DNA of 64,000 nucleotides from Pagrus major (GCF_040436345.1 NC_133221.1:5764663-5828662); one strand, 5' to 3'. Numbered from the stretch's first letter, positions 1-13,884 are shown. The notes: generated by a model not told the origin, from the letters alone. A program made the numbers and translations.

Positions 1-1466
1 CTGTTACAATTTAAAGTAAAATAAAGTATTAGCACTACAATATACTTCTTTAGTAACTTAAAGAACCAAAAGAAAAATCTCTTATTATGCAGAATGGCCC
101 ATTTCAGAATCATATGTATTATACTGCTGGATTATGATCCGTGATGCATTAACTTGTTTATCTCTTTGAAGGAAAAATTCAACCAATATTGAAAATTCTG
201 TCAAGTTTTAAAGTCCACAAAACATTTTCGGAGCTTCACATCAAAACAGCATCGCAGCATTCACTTTAACAACTGAAGGAGATGGGGATGTGTTTTAAAT
301 TGTAAATAAAGAGAAAAATATTAAAATTGATGACCATTGATGTGTGGTCGAACTTGTGCTGCCACTTCGCTAACACTTTTAGCTTACCAGCTACAGTGAA
401 GATTACGGCTTTAAAAATGGTGTAAGTATCGCCTTTTCAAATCAATTTGGGATCTTGGGGCTTCTGCAAAGTTGGATTACGCTGGACGAGCTGTATGGAG
501 CCATTTCATGTTTACTTCTTTCCATTTTAAAACAAGTCCCCATCTACTTCTGCTGTTTAGGGCAATGCTGCAACTCTGTTTCGCTGTGAAGCTCCAGAAA
601 TGTTTTGTGGACTATAAAACTTCACGTAACTTTCTGTCGACAGTAGATGGTGACTGGAATTGTCATTTTTGGGCGGACCTTTCCTTTAATGTTGCAGCTG
701 GTAAAGAAGATGGAGATAATTTCAGCTACTTTATATATTTAATCAGTAATATACATCATGTTTAGTTTGTTGATTTATATTTTGTAATAAAAATCTGAAT
801 ATGGTAAGAACAAAGTAACTAAAGCTATCAAATAATATGTTACTGGAGTAAGAATAATATCGGCATCCAAAATATGGTGGAGTGGATATGAATCATTAAT
901 AAAATGAAATATGTTGAACATTTTTTCCCAAGCAAAGTGTTTTAACCACGGACATGATCCATGTTTGATGTCAAATCAGAGTCGGCTACATTAAACTTGA
1001 ACTTTCAAGTAACAATAACTCAAAATAATTACTTCATTTCACTTGAGGAGCTCCCGTCTGTCTCTGTTCAACAAAATCCAGCCGATACTGAGGCGACTAA
1101 ATGGCTAAAATGTGATTTCAGTCTGTGTCAAATGTCTTTTTGTATTTTTTAAATGACAAATTACTTGTATTTTAATAAAAACACATTTTCTCACACCAGT
1201 ATTTTGTGTTTTTATTTGGATATATTTGAAAAGCAAGTGTGTGTAATCTGTTATTGTTAAATATTTGTTTTAATTTGTGTTTGTGTCTGATTGTTGAGTA
1301 AAACATTTTTTAATTGGTTAAATTCTCAATGGCGATTAATGATTAACAACCCTATAATGGACAATATTAACTTGTCTTGCAGGCACATTTAGGTCTACTT
1401 ATCTCCAGCATCAACAGGCCTATACTCTTTCTAACAGCAGCTGCCACAGTCAGAGGGAAACAGCAC
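1..1466. other. agmat intron 1 (part), repeat-derived DNA
   Basis: No further agmatinase exon is visible here. The stretch from about 330 to 700 resembles a dispersed percomorph repeat, judged from memory: it describes no protein, ends in a GGGCGGACC-TTTCC-TTTAA tail, and a 97-codon open frame inside it begins at a non-ATG codon. The remainder is AT-rich and otherwise featureless. Confidence 0.5.
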
Positions 1467-1759
1467 CTGGCTCCGGGTCGGTTCGAGGTCCCGGTGTCGA
1501 TCGGGACGCCGACGAACGCCGCATCGAGCCCGTCCGCCGTCTCCTGGAAGGGCAGCTTGGCCATGGTGGGGATCCCCGACACCCGCGCGACAAACTCGGC
1601 GCTCGGTGGCACATTGAAGCGTTTACCTGAAGACTTTCTGTTGGGACTCACGCAGACAGACAAAGAAGTTTGCGGTGGCCGGAGAGAGAGGAAGTCCGCT
1701 GCAGACGGAGAAATAACCCGGCGGGTCACAGAGCTCAAGTGTCTCCACAGTGGAAACAT
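1467..1759 (-). CDS. agmat: Agmatinase, mitochondrial, first coding exon (gene partial, continues left of window)
   Basis: Agmatinase hydrolyses agmatine to putrescine and urea; it belongs to the Mn-dependent ureohydrolase (arginase) superfamily and acts in mitochondria. This exon encodes about 97 residues. An Arg/Ser-rich leader starting MFPLWRHLSS fits a mitochondrial transit peptide. The mature N-terminus follows, with the family-typical FNVPPSAEFVARVSGIPTM and VGVPIDTGTSNRPGAR stretches. The ATG is at 1759 on the minus strand. The exon ends in ...GCCAG followed by a GTGCTG donor at 1466-1465, splitting the final Arg codon. The metal-binding His and Asp residues lie in later exons, which I do not find between 1 and 1466, so intron 1 runs past the left edge. 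The overlapping plus-strand reading frame is a shadow. The gene is divergent from the alpha-tubulin gene on its right. The family call rests on the N-terminal motifs only. Confidence 0.88.
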
Positions 1760-2080
1760 GTTTGATAGTTTTAATGTGGAGCTGTGTGACCACAGAGACT
1801 TCTGCTGCTGCCTTCACCGTCTCCTCAAAGCTCGTAATGTTTAAAACTGTGTTAAAGTCCACACATTTCTGATTAAGTGGTCGTACGTTGCCCTGTTAAG
1901 TGCAGTATCTTTGATCATGACATACATGCTTACAAGTATCACAACACCCCCAGTATGCATTTGGCAGTTTTCATGTCGGGTGGTGACTTGTGGTTTTGAA
2001 AGTTCCGACCCGGTTGTGAGCGTGAAGGCAGCAGAGCATGAGTCCACTTCAGGTCAGGTGGGAGGGGCCGGCAGCTCTGC

Positions 2081-2450
2081 GGAAGATCATTGCTGCCAAG
2101 AGAGGAAACCAATAGGCCCACATCAGAGCGAGTGTCAGGGTCAGGGGTGAGGAAACAACTGAGAGGAGGAAGTTTGTTTTTTTTCATCATGCACTGCAAG
2201 AATAAAATTGAAATGTCAAGAAAAAAATTTGAAATGTCAAGAATAAAGTTGAAATGTTGAAGAAAAAAGTTGAAATGTTGAAGAAAAAAGTAAAAATGTT
2301 GAGGAAAAAAATGTTGGAAGATCATTGCTGCCAAGAGAGGAAACAAATAGGCCCACATCAGAGTGAGTGTCAGGGTCAGGGGTGAGGAAACAACTGAGAG
2401 GAGGAAGTTTGTTTTTGTTTTTTCATCATGCACTGCAAGAATAAAGTTGA
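2081..2450 (+). repeat. Direct duplication of about 130 bp, offset 235 bp
   Basis: The segment beginning GGAAGATCATTGCTGCCAAG occurs at 2081 and again at 2316. Both copies continue through the same 'aggcccacatcagag', 'gagtgtcagggtcagggg' and 'catgcactgcaagaataaa' blocks to about 2210 and 2450. The copies differ by a few substitutions and small indels. Each copy runs into minisatellite units, so the duplication includes the left boundary of the array. Confidence 0.9.
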
Positions 2451-3800
2451 AATGTCGAGAAAAAAGTTGAAATGTCAAGAATAAAGTCAATGTCGAGAAA
2501 AAAGTCAATGTCGAGAAAAAAGTTGAAATGTCAAGAATAAAGTTGAAATGTTGAGAAAAAAGTCAAAATGTTGAGTTAAAAAGTCAAAATGTTGAGTAAA
2601 AAAGTCAAAATGTTGAGTAAAAAAGTCAAAATGTCAAGAAAAAAGTCAAAATGTTGAGTAAAAAAGTCAAAATGTCGAGAAAAAAGTCAAAATGTTGAGT
2701 AAAAAAGTCAAAATGTTGAGAAAAAAGTCAAAATGTTGAGTAAAAAAGTCAAAATGTCGAGAAAAAAGTCAAAATGTTGAGTAAAAAAGTCAAAATGTTG
2801 AGGAAAAAAGTGAAAATGTTGAGGAAAAAAGTGAAAATGTTGAGAAAAAAGTCAAAATGTCGGGGAAAAAGTGAAAATGTTGAGTAAAAAAGTCAAAATG
2901 TCGAGAAAAAAGTCAAAATGTGGAGTAAAAAAGTCAAAATGTTGAGGAAAAAAACAAAATTTCGAGGAAAAAAGTCAAAATGTTGAGGAAAAAAATCAAA
3001 ATGTTGAGAAAAAAAGTCAAAATGTTGAGTAAAAAAGTCAAAATGTTGAGTAAAAAAAGTCAAAATGTTGAGTAAAAAAGTCAAAATGTTGAGTAAAAAA
3101 AGTCAAAATGTAGAGAAAAAAGTCAAAATGTAGAGAAAAAAGTCAAAATGTTGATAAAAAAAGTCAAAATGTTGAGGAAAAAAGTCAAAATTTCGAGGTA
3201 AAAAAGTCAAAATGTTGAGGAAAAAAGTCAAAATGTTGAGGAAAAAGTCAAAATGTTGAGAAAAAAGTCAAAATGTTGAGGAAAAAAGTCAAAATGTTGA
3301 GAAAAAAGTCAAAATGTTGAGTAAAAAGTCAAAATGTTGAGTAAAAAAGTCAAAATGTTGAGGAAAAAAGTCAAAATGTTGAGAAAAAAGTCAAAATGTT
3401 GAGGAAAAAAGTCAAAATGTTGAGTAAAAAAGTCAAAATGTTGAGTAAAAAAAGTCAAAATGTTGAGGAAAAAGTCAAAATGTTGAGGAAAAAAGTCAAA
3501 ATGTTGAGTAAAAAAGTCGAAATATCAAGAAAAAAGTCAAAATGTTGAGGAAAAAGTCAAAATGTTGAGGAAAAAAGTCAAGATGTTGAGGGAAAAAGTC
3601 AAGATGTTGAAGAAAAAAGTCAAAATGTTGAGGGAAAAAGTTGAAATGTTGAGGAAAAAGTCAAAATGTTGAGGAAAAAAGTCAAAATGTTGAGGGAAAA
3701 AGTCAAAATGTTGAAGAAAAAAGTCAAAATGTTGAAGAAAAAAGTCAAAATGTTGAGGGAAGAAGTTGAAATGTTAAAGAAAAAAGTTTTTAAAAAAAGT
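2196..3800 (+). repeat. Minisatellite, about 20-22 bp unit, purine-rich
   Basis: Tandem copies of a unit close to 'aaaaaagtcaaaatgttgag' with variants (gtc/gtt, tgttgag/tgtcgag, 3-7 A). A short block at 2196-2312 is separated by the duplicated flank from the main block at about 2440-3790, which holds roughly 60 units. Most variation is in A-run length and in the base after 'gttgag' (a, g or t). On the minus strand this gives long low-complexity Phe/Asn/His open frames that are not genes. It occupies most of the space between the divergent agmat and alpha-tubulin genes. Confidence 0.95.
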
Positions 3801-3841
3801 TGAAGTCGACTTTAATGTCGACGTTTCGACAATAAAGGATC

Positions 3842-3861
3842 AATAATAATAATAATAATAA
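3842..3861 (+). repeat. (AAT)n microsatellite
   Basis: Six to seven AAT units directly after the minisatellite. Confidence 0.9.
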
Positions 3862-3896
3862 CAATGAGTATTTTATCATGTGCAACTTGTTATCTA

Positions 3897-3950
3897 GGCT
3901 ACATAACACAATAAAGGAAAGACAAAACCCCAAAAAGCAGAATATGAAAA
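3897..3950 (+). mobile_element. Right-end fragment of the MITE family found complete at 26.2 kb
   Basis: The stretch 'acataacacaataaaggaa' followed by '...ccccaaaaagcagaatatga' matches the right end of the element at 26172-26653 almost base for base. The terminal 'cctcttta' is missing, so this is a truncated copy. Confidence 0.65.
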
Positions 3951-4270
3951 CAACTGAAAAAACAAACTGACCCTAAAGAACAACACAATTTCATGCTGTT
4001 TTTTACTTTGTTCATATTAATATTATAAATAATAAAATTCTGAGTTTGAATGTCTTCTCCAAAACTGCACGGTGCCCCTTTAAGCCACATTTAACCAGAG
4101 CACGCTGGTTTAAACTCCCTTCAATTTATGAATGAACCACATCACTTATCCCCCTTTACATTCCCACATTTTAGTGCACCCATCCTCCACATTTTGGAGG
4201 GCTCTGGCTCGTATCTGAGCTACGGTGGTTCTGGGTGTGAAACAGTTACTGCGACTGACGGAGGAGGCTT

Positions 4271-4421
4271 TTTAAATGTGCGCACTTCACCTGTCCTCCT
4301 CCAGAGGCAGAGTGTGTGGCGCACCAGCAGATCCGCCCCACACAGAAAGACAGCCGCACACCTCAGACACAGACGCTCTCCAGGCTTGTCTCATTACATT
4401 GCATAATATCGACAAGCCATC
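4271..4421 (+). promoter_or_regulatory. Alpha-tubulin promoter proximal region and 5' UTR (predicted)
   Basis: A TATA-like TTTAAAT at 4271-4277 lies about 150 bp upstream of the ATG. A transcription start around 4300 would give a 5' UTR of roughly 120 nt ending GCCATCATG, a fair Kozak context. Only the ATG exon boundary is strongly supported; the TATA assignment is inference. Confidence 0.4.
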
Positions 4422-6957
<2,536 letters not shown>

Positions 6958-7038
6958 AAGGGACACAAAAGCACAAGTCAAACTGTAAACAAATGGTTTC
7001 ATTTGTCTTAAAATCATTTCAAACAGAAATGTTTGTCT

Positions 7039-7107
7039 AATAAAAAACAGTTTGGCTGCTCAGAGTAATAATCTTTAAATTGCCAGCTTTGCTCTGTCTT
7101 AAATAAA
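7039..7107 (+). terminator. Alpha-tubulin polyadenylation signals
   Basis: AATAAA occurs at 7039-7044 and 7102-7107, 82 and 145 nt after the stop codon. Either would give the short 3' UTR usual for alpha-tubulin mRNAs; a T/GT-rich stretch follows the second. Confidence 0.75.
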
Positions 7108-7119
7108 ATTCTTGCAATG

Positions 7120-8979
7120 TGAAATTGTTTGAGAGTTTTTTTATTGAACCTTGTGGTTTTTTTTTGTGAATGCTGATGAATTAACTTTTAGTTGCAGGCG
7201 ATTTGTGCTTTATAATCTTGCCATGCTAACTATGCCATGCTATACCTATAAATGTTATATTATAAATGAGGAAATTGAAGATACAGGTCTGACAAATATC
7301 TATACGACATAAAACACCATGTCAAGATTTGCACAGTGTCTACAGCAAGTGTTTGTCTTTTTAAAAGAAATATATTTGTAGTTAAAACAGTCAGCTGATT
7401 TGAGCTATGGCTTCTCTTGGCCAGATACTCCCCCCTCATGATCTTTGCTTTAAACAGCAAACTAAGCTCTGGTTCATAAACCTAAGGTTTTAATTTATGA
7501 CAAATCATGGATTTAAGTGTCTCTACTGTAATTTTCTGAGTGTATAAGCTTCTCCCATGGTACAGAGTTCAGATTATTAGTAATTATCTTTGAACAAAGT
7601 TAAAATGTGTAAAATGAGTGTTTTAAAGTGTGCATATTAGAAACAAGAGGCGTTAAATACACAAGGAAAGGTGCACAATTGTTTTTGAGCTCTTTTCAGA
7701 CACACTTTTATTCTGAAACACAGCAGAAAAATCTATATCCAAAATATTTCTCACCATCTCTAGTATGAAAACGTACACACTTGTATATCCCGAATGCTTA
7801 ACCACCCACATGATTAAGATATTTATTTATTTATGTATGTTATGATGCCAAAATTGTAGGCTAAACATCACTAGTTTGGATAACAGATTATAGTGTGAAG
7901 TCTCTCTATTCAACTCATGGATTTGGCGTCATTTTCTTAAATAATCAACCATAATTACAACAAGCTGGCAACAAACACCAGTCAGCCATAACAATGGCTT
8001 TGTGCAAGTACAAACATGGACATAAAGTGCAAACCGTAGCAACAAAAACAAAACAATCACATCCTGGAGGTCGGTCAATAATCTGCATGATCCATGCCAT
8101 CTACCATCATCATTGTGATAACTGTGTAGTAACATGTTGGAGAGGTTTTACATGCGTTATTGGATCTGAATGGGTTGATAAGCGGTTGGCTCAAAACGAA
8201 GTTAAACTTTAAAAAGTCTGAAAGGCTGGATGCTACCTGTGATTATGTAACTTAATGTCGTCCTACACAGTAGGTTCTGACAAGTGCAGTGTGTCATTTT
8301 TTCTCTAATGTAAAATATATTTTTGTTGGCCTTCATCTTTTATCACTCCAAAACTTCTACACAGACCTTTTTTTTTTTTTATCAACTTATAACAACTACT
8401 GTATGAGCGTGGGGGTCTTGCCTAGCAAGTATCTAAAAAGTGCATCAGAGCTTGTAAAAGGAAGTATCTGCTCCTAACACAGAAAAACCAGTAGCTAGCC
8501 ACGATAATTGCATTTTCGAGGCCAGTTTAGCTATTTGGTGCTGATGAACAACAATCATTTAAGGAGAAATTGATTATAGAAAACACAGATACCAGAGCTT
8601 TTTCTGATGATGATGCAATGCTCCTACAAGACTCGTTACATTTTGCATAAAACACCACCGGTAGCATTTTGTTTTCACCCCTGCTGATAATGTAGTGATG
8701 CTTAGTTTGCGAGAACAAATTCTGGGAAATGCAGGTCAGCAATTTCAGCAGCAATGGATAGGACTGGTTTAGGTGGGATCAGGCAATCTAAAAAGGTGAA
8801 TCACACACAGATCATTAACCATAACTGCTGGAATACACTGAGGGTCACAGATGATGTAGTGGAAGAGTAGCCATTAGGTGAAAAGGCTCAGACTATAAAT
8901 ATGAAGAACATGAATTAACTCTAGGCTCCCAGTTTATCCATATCAATGACTCTTAAACTATGTGTTTCAATGAGTGGAT
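7120..8979. other. Intergenic / 3' UTR region between convergent tubulin and pink1
   Basis: No coding sequence is visible. A minus-strand AATAAA (TTTATT on plus) at 7707-7712 is a candidate pink1 polyadenylation signal, which would give a 3' UTR of about 1.25 kb. Another TTTATT cluster lies near 7826. The rest is AT-rich unique-looking sequence. Confidence 0.4.
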
Positions 8980-11900
8980 CTACGCAGACAGGATGCAGGC
9001 CTGACGCTGCTCTCGCCCATACAGGAGGAAGCCCACAGCGGTGCGCAGGTCCTCCAGGTCCAGGTTAGACAGGAAGCTCCTCTGAAGTTCCGCCTCCACC
9101 GTGTTCCCACTGGGTCCACTGCAGCCCCTCAGGAGAACCACAGCAGACTGGCACAGCAGCCAATCGACCAGCTTCCTCATGCCGACGCTGTCCTGATTGG
9201 CCAGGGCCTTCCGTCCCCAGAGGCTGAGATGTAGCATGTCAGCAGCCACACGGGCACTGGGGCGCTGTAGAGGAACAACATGCATGAGAGTTGTAGCGTG
9301 AAAGAGTTGGTTAATTGTTAATGTTACCAGACGGCTTCACAGACAGAAGACCTGATCAATTATTAAATGTGCCCACATCCGAGTGCAAAATTACTTACAT
9401 TGAAAGATGCATTTATAGACGCCCTGTCCGACCATATCAATCACTGACTGAGCATGCAGTATTCCTAACACACCCTTCACAACCCCTGCTATACCTTGCT
9501 TGGGTTCCTCCTGAGGAGCAGTCCGATCACTAACTGCACATCAGCTGGAACGCTGGCGGGCAGAGGAGGAAGCTGCTTCTCCTGGTAACTCCTGCTCTCC
9601 AGTCCCACCGCGTGATAGAACGGGTTCTGCTGGCCGAAGATCTCATAGGAGATGGCACCCACGGCCCAGGCGTCCGCCTTACTGTAGTCGATCACCACAC
9701 CACTCCCTGGAACTGCAGTGGTCACCTTTAGGCAGACACATCATGAAAACTACTCATTAATTACATTGATCTTCTGCTGTCTACTGGTAATACTCTGCTT
9801 GTTTATTAAATGGCAACAATAAAAAGCTACTTAGCCGACCTCAGGGGCCATAAGGGAGGCATTCCCTCCTCTGTTGACCCATATGCTGTTGAAGGGCAAC
9901 TGTAGGCTGGAGTCACTCTGTGCCAGGCAGCAGCCAAAGTCAGTGATAACCAAACGAGGGCAACCATCTGCAAAACAAGTAAAATCAGATGAAATTTTAA
10001 TACAGAATTGATGAGATTTGATCTTTAATGATTGAATATTTCACTGACCAGAGTCAAACTCCAACAGCACGTTGTCTGATTTGAGATCCCTGTGAGCGAT
10101 GCCCTGTCTGCACAGATGGTCGACCCCCTCGAGGAGCTGCAGCACCATCAGAGAGCCCAGCCTGCGGCCTGGCGTGGATGCTTCCAGGTACTGACGCAGC
10201 GTGCAGGGGTAGCTTTAACACAGAAGAAGACGGGATTAGAGTGCTACTGAACTGGATGCCCTCAGATGTCTTGTATACACCCTTTACAGTTATAATCCTT
10301 GAGATCTATAAGAAATCAAAGCCTGTTTTTCATACTATTTCAGCAACAGGCATTAAATGTATTTACATTATTATTACATAATTAGCTCTATATAGTACTT
10401 TATTGTTAGTGGAGGGGCCCACCATTCCCAGATGGTATTCATATCGCATGCACAGTCACAGAAAGCAGCATGTATGTACAGCGTTTTATCTCACTGTCTT
10501 CACTCTACTAACTTGAATTGATCAACAATGTGAAAAACGGCTCGTCTTACTTTTTCATGACCAGGAAAAGAGTGCGATTGTTGCCCAGACCAGCAGGGTT
10601 AAGCCTGGCTGGCAGTACGTCTGGATACTCTTCCTGGGCACCTGGCAGCAGCGGGACATCTGCTGTGAAAGCCCGGTGCACTCTGATCACATTAGGGTGC
10701 GCTGACACTCTTTTGGGCAGAACTCCAAATTCTCTGTAAGTGGAGAGACCAGAGTCGTTAATGGACACCTGTCCTACAATGAACATACTGCAGAACTATG
10801 AATGCAGTGATGGTATAGGACTTACCCATCCAGAGTGATTTGTTCTTTTTCCTGCTTTAAGGCCAGAGGACCTGCAGGCACCAGCTCCTGTGACATGGAT
10901 TTTAAAATGGACTCGCTTGACGACCCTGCCTGCAAAGAAACGGCATCAAAAAATGGCATCAGTACCGACTCAGACACAAGACTGACACCTAAAAGGTGTT
11001 GAATATTGTAGATAACCTACCCCAAAGTTCCACATCATCTTGATAGCCAGAGGGAAGGTTTTAAGCGAGCAGCACGTCAGAGATCGAGCAGTTCCCCCTT
11101 CCTCTTCATCTTCCCTCAGCTCCACCAGGGAGCTCTTACTCTCCTTCGGTGGGGCGAACGGAGCCGCAGCCTCGTACACAGCAGCATTGGAGCCTTTCCC
11201 GATCTGATTCCCAATAATGTAATCCTCCAGTTTATATCCAGACGTGAACGGCTTGAGAGGGCTCTGGAATCTTTTCTTGCGAAACACAGCCTACAGAGAA
11301 AAATTGTATTGTTATATTGTATTCTGTGCTGAAATACAGATTCATCCATCCACACACACGATTAAAGCTCCTACATTTTTTTCTGGCTTTTGTATCAGAT
11401 ATTCTGTCAATGCAATTTGTAAATTGTGATTTTGTTGTTCTAGTTCTGTACATTCGACGTCTATTGCATGTCTGTCCAGCCTGGGAGAAGGATCCCCCCT
11501 CTGTGGCTCTTCCTGAGGTTTAACCTCACTCGAATCGAGGGTCTAAGGACAGAGGATGTCGTTCACTGTACAGATTGTAAAGCAGATTTTTTTTAATTTT
11601 TTTTTTTTAACACCTATTAAGTTTTGGGAGCTTTATTCCAGAAATATTTCTTAAAACATAGTAACAAGTTTAAGATAACCTATAACACATTATTACATAG
11701 TTGTACATGAGTCAGGTCAGCTGTGCACCCACCACATGTCTGACATTTCTTAACAAACAAATGCATCATGTTTTGCAAGTTTAGCCATGTCAAGTGGCCA
11801 TGACCACAATGGCATCTTCCTCCTGCTGGTAGTAATAGCAGTATAAAATGGGAAATAGACAGGATTAGTTTAAAGCAGGTGGAAAACTTTTATATAGTAA

Positions 11901-12590
11901 TAGGTACACACAAAACCCATCATACTGTACAATAAGGAAAGTGCCAGTGGTGGATACAGTTCTTAAATCCTTCACTAAAACAAAATTATTACATGACAAT
12001 AAACTATAATATTAATTAATACTATAAGCATTGTTATTACTGATAGCAGCATTTTAGTGCTGTGGTTGGTGCCACATTCAAATACATGTAGTTAATTTGA
12101 GCTCCTTTGTTGAGTAGTTTACACAGTAACAATGTATAATATTCAATAAGCAGTCATGTTTTTTATAATCTTAATCAGCACACACGTTAACTGTAGTGGA
12201 GTAAAGGTGTAAGCAGCTGTGCTGGTATCGTACCTGGATCTCCTGACAGGTCGCAGCACTGTTTCTGTCATCTTCAAGCTGCTGTTCAATGAGCCCCACG
12301 CCGAGACCGAAAGCCAGAAACACGGCCCTGTTCCGCGGGGACCCGCCGCCGAACCTCCTCCTGAAGCCGGCGGACTGAAGCTGGGCTGCCAGGCCCTTCA
12401 GAGAGGTGCGGTAGTAGCGGTACCGAGACGGCAGGAAAGCCTGAGGCTGAACGGTGCGGACCGACGGGCCTACACGCAAACGGTCAGCTCGGAGCTTTGC
12501 TACGACTCGGCCACCGGATTTGAGGAGACCCAGCTGAAAGACCGACCGGCCCAGCTCGAGCCCCCGGCTAATGGCGTGTTTCACAGACAT
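8980..12590 (-). CDS. pink1: PTEN-induced kinase 1, mitochondrial Ser/Thr kinase (complete, 8 coding exons, 573 aa)
   Basis: PINK1 accumulates on damaged mitochondria and phosphorylates ubiquitin and Parkin to trigger mitophagy. Coding exons from the 5' end are 12590-12234, 11290-11021, 10929-10826, 10733-10551, 10212-10049, 9967-9840, 9725-9495 and 9264-8980. They join to 1722 nt in frame (human PINK1 is 581 aa). Features: an Arg-rich mitochondrial leader; a hydrophobic segment at residues 88-101 ([14 protein letters not shown]) matching the PARL-cleaved membrane segment, with the equivalent Ala-Phe at 93-94; the Gly-rich loop [11 protein letters not shown] (149-159); the ATP-site Lys203 in AIKMMW; HRD with catalytic Asp347; DFG with Asp369; MAPE; and the C-terminal domain ending CILSA. 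All catalytic residues are intact. The acceptor at 10734 was chosen because it gives GEFG, matching GEYG of mammalian PINK1; an in-frame upstream acceptor exists. Confidence 0.97.
11440..11640 (+). mobile_element. Dispersed repeat tail in pink1 intron 1
   Basis: The segment with 'ctcttcctgaggttt', 'gaatcgagggtctaaggaca' and 'gtacagattgtaaagc' resembles the 3' tail of an abundant percomorph repeat, judged from memory. The same 'ctcttcctgaggttt...gtacagattg' order recurs at 49720-49830. It ends in a T-rich run. Confidence 0.6.
11946..12130 (-). mobile_element. Dispersed repeat ('gaaggatttaag...caccactg' family), minus orientation
   Basis: Read on the minus strand it ends 'agtgaaggatttaagaac...ccaccactggc', the same closing block as copies at 17380-17410 and 28018-28050. 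It lies in pink1 intron 1. Confidence 0.55.
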
Positions 12591-12697
12591 AATTTACCCG
12601 GAGAGGTAAGTTAAGCTGCCGGTTCGGGACGCTGTCAGGTAGTCCTCGGCTCTCTCTGGCAAGGACGGTCTGATGTAAACAAAACAGCTGCTACTGA

Positions 12698-12705
12698 GCA
12701 TGCGC
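12698..12705 (-). promoter_or_regulatory. Candidate NRF1-type site in pink1 promoter
   Basis: GCATGCGC, with flanking 'gag' and 'gag', lies about 110 bp upstream of the pink1 ATG. It matches the core of the NRF1 palindrome used by many genes for mitochondrial proteins. No TATA box is visible nearby, consistent with a CpG/NRF1 type promoter. Confidence 0.4.
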
Positions 12706-12822
12706 GAGAATGACTGACGACCTACATTATACTCCGCTGTTGTATCTACGGAAGCCCGTGTAGGCCAATTATAGACAAAAAATGATCAACTTAGCCTTGA
12801 TTAAATAAATTAAATAAATAAT

Positions 12823-13513
12823 AAAGAGATAAAAAGCCGGAATTATTAGATGAAAAGTTAAAATCATGAGCCAGAAAATCAGAATTATGAGATAGAAAGT
12901 CAGAATTATGATATAGAAAGGGATCATTATGAGATATAACAAAGTCATAATTGTGCGATAAGGTCATAATTATTAGATAGAAATGTATACATTTGACATA
13001 AACATCATGTTTATGAGATAAAATATCATAATTATGAAATAGAAAGTCATAATTATGAGATAAAAAGTCATAATTATGCAATAAAGTCATAATTATTAGA
13101 TAGAAATGTATATATTTGACATAAACATCATGTTTATGAGATAAAATATCATAATTATGAGATAAAAAGTCATAGTTATTATACAGAAAGTCATAATTAT
13201 GAGATAGAAAGTCATAATTATGAGATAAAAAGTCATAGTTATGAGATAAAAGTCATAATTATGCAATAAAGTCATAATTATTAGATAGAAATGTATACAT
13301 TTGACATAAACATCATGTTTATGTGATAAAATATCATAATTATGAGATAAAACGTCATAGTTATTATACAGAAAGTCATAATTATGAGATAGAAAGTCAT
13401 GATTATGAGATAAAAAGTCATAGTTATGATACAGAAAGTCATAATTATGAGATAGAAACTCATGATTATGAGAATGTCATAATTATGAGATAGAAAGTCA
13501 TGATTATGAGATA
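12823..13513 (+). repeat. Minisatellite with higher-order units ('gtcataattatgagataaaa')
   Basis: Tandem copies of a roughly 20-bp unit near 'agtcataattatgagataaa', with variants. Embedded in it, a longer block ('gcaataaagtcataattatt', then 'agaaatgtatacatttgac', then 'ataaacatcatgtttatgag') occurs three times, starting at about 12955, 13078 and 13263. Each long block carries the small palindrome CATAAACATCATGTTTATG. The array lies 5' of pink1. Confidence 0.93.
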
Positions 13514-13706
13514 CACAACATACAACACAACATAGATCATATTTTGCTGTTTGTCCCTTATAAACTATTTATAATGTTTTGTTTCCCCAACAAGTAGCCA
13601 TGCACTTCCACTGTATTGAGAAATTGTAAATTTAAAAAAAATCTTTGTACAGTTTGTTTTTGGTTTTATATTTGTCTTAAAACCACTTACATTACATCAC
13701 GGGAAA

Positions 13707-13884
13707 CGTTTCCTGACAGCTGAAAATGTGACTGTCAGATACTGTTCATTCATACTCCACTCTAGTGTCATTACAACAGGTAAATCCTGTGATTTTCAGC
13801 CAGTTATGCCTAAGCTATTTTTTCCTTTACAGCAGAGGGAACGCTCCCTGACATCTAAAAATGTGATTGTCAGATACTGTTCCT
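13707..13884 (+). repeat. Diverged direct repeat pair, about 40 bp each
   Basis: The block 'cctgacagctgaaaatgtga', then 'ctgtcagatactgttc' (about 13712-13750) recurs as 'cctgacatctaaaaatgtga', then 'ttgtcagatactgttc' (about 13848-13882), offset near 142 bp. The second copy abuts the foldback at 13895. Confidence 0.8.

Noticed and set aside
472-765. 97-codon plus-strand open frame
   Set aside because: Starts at a non-ATG codon and lies in what looks like a dispersed repeat.
1377-1844. 155-codon plus-strand open frame over the agmatinase exon
   Set aside because: It is the antisense shadow of a clear agmatinase exon with a matching splice donor.
1939-3084. Minus-strand open frames rich in Phe, His and Asn (up to 189 codons)
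   Set aside because: They are translations of the 20-22 bp minisatellite; composition and periodicity explain them completely.
2196-3800. CRISPR-like regular repeats
   Set aside because: Units are contiguous with no unique spacers, and the genome is a vertebrate.
12791-13463. Minus-strand open frames with repeated Ile/Thr/Phe/Tyr
   Set aside because: Translations of the second minisatellite.
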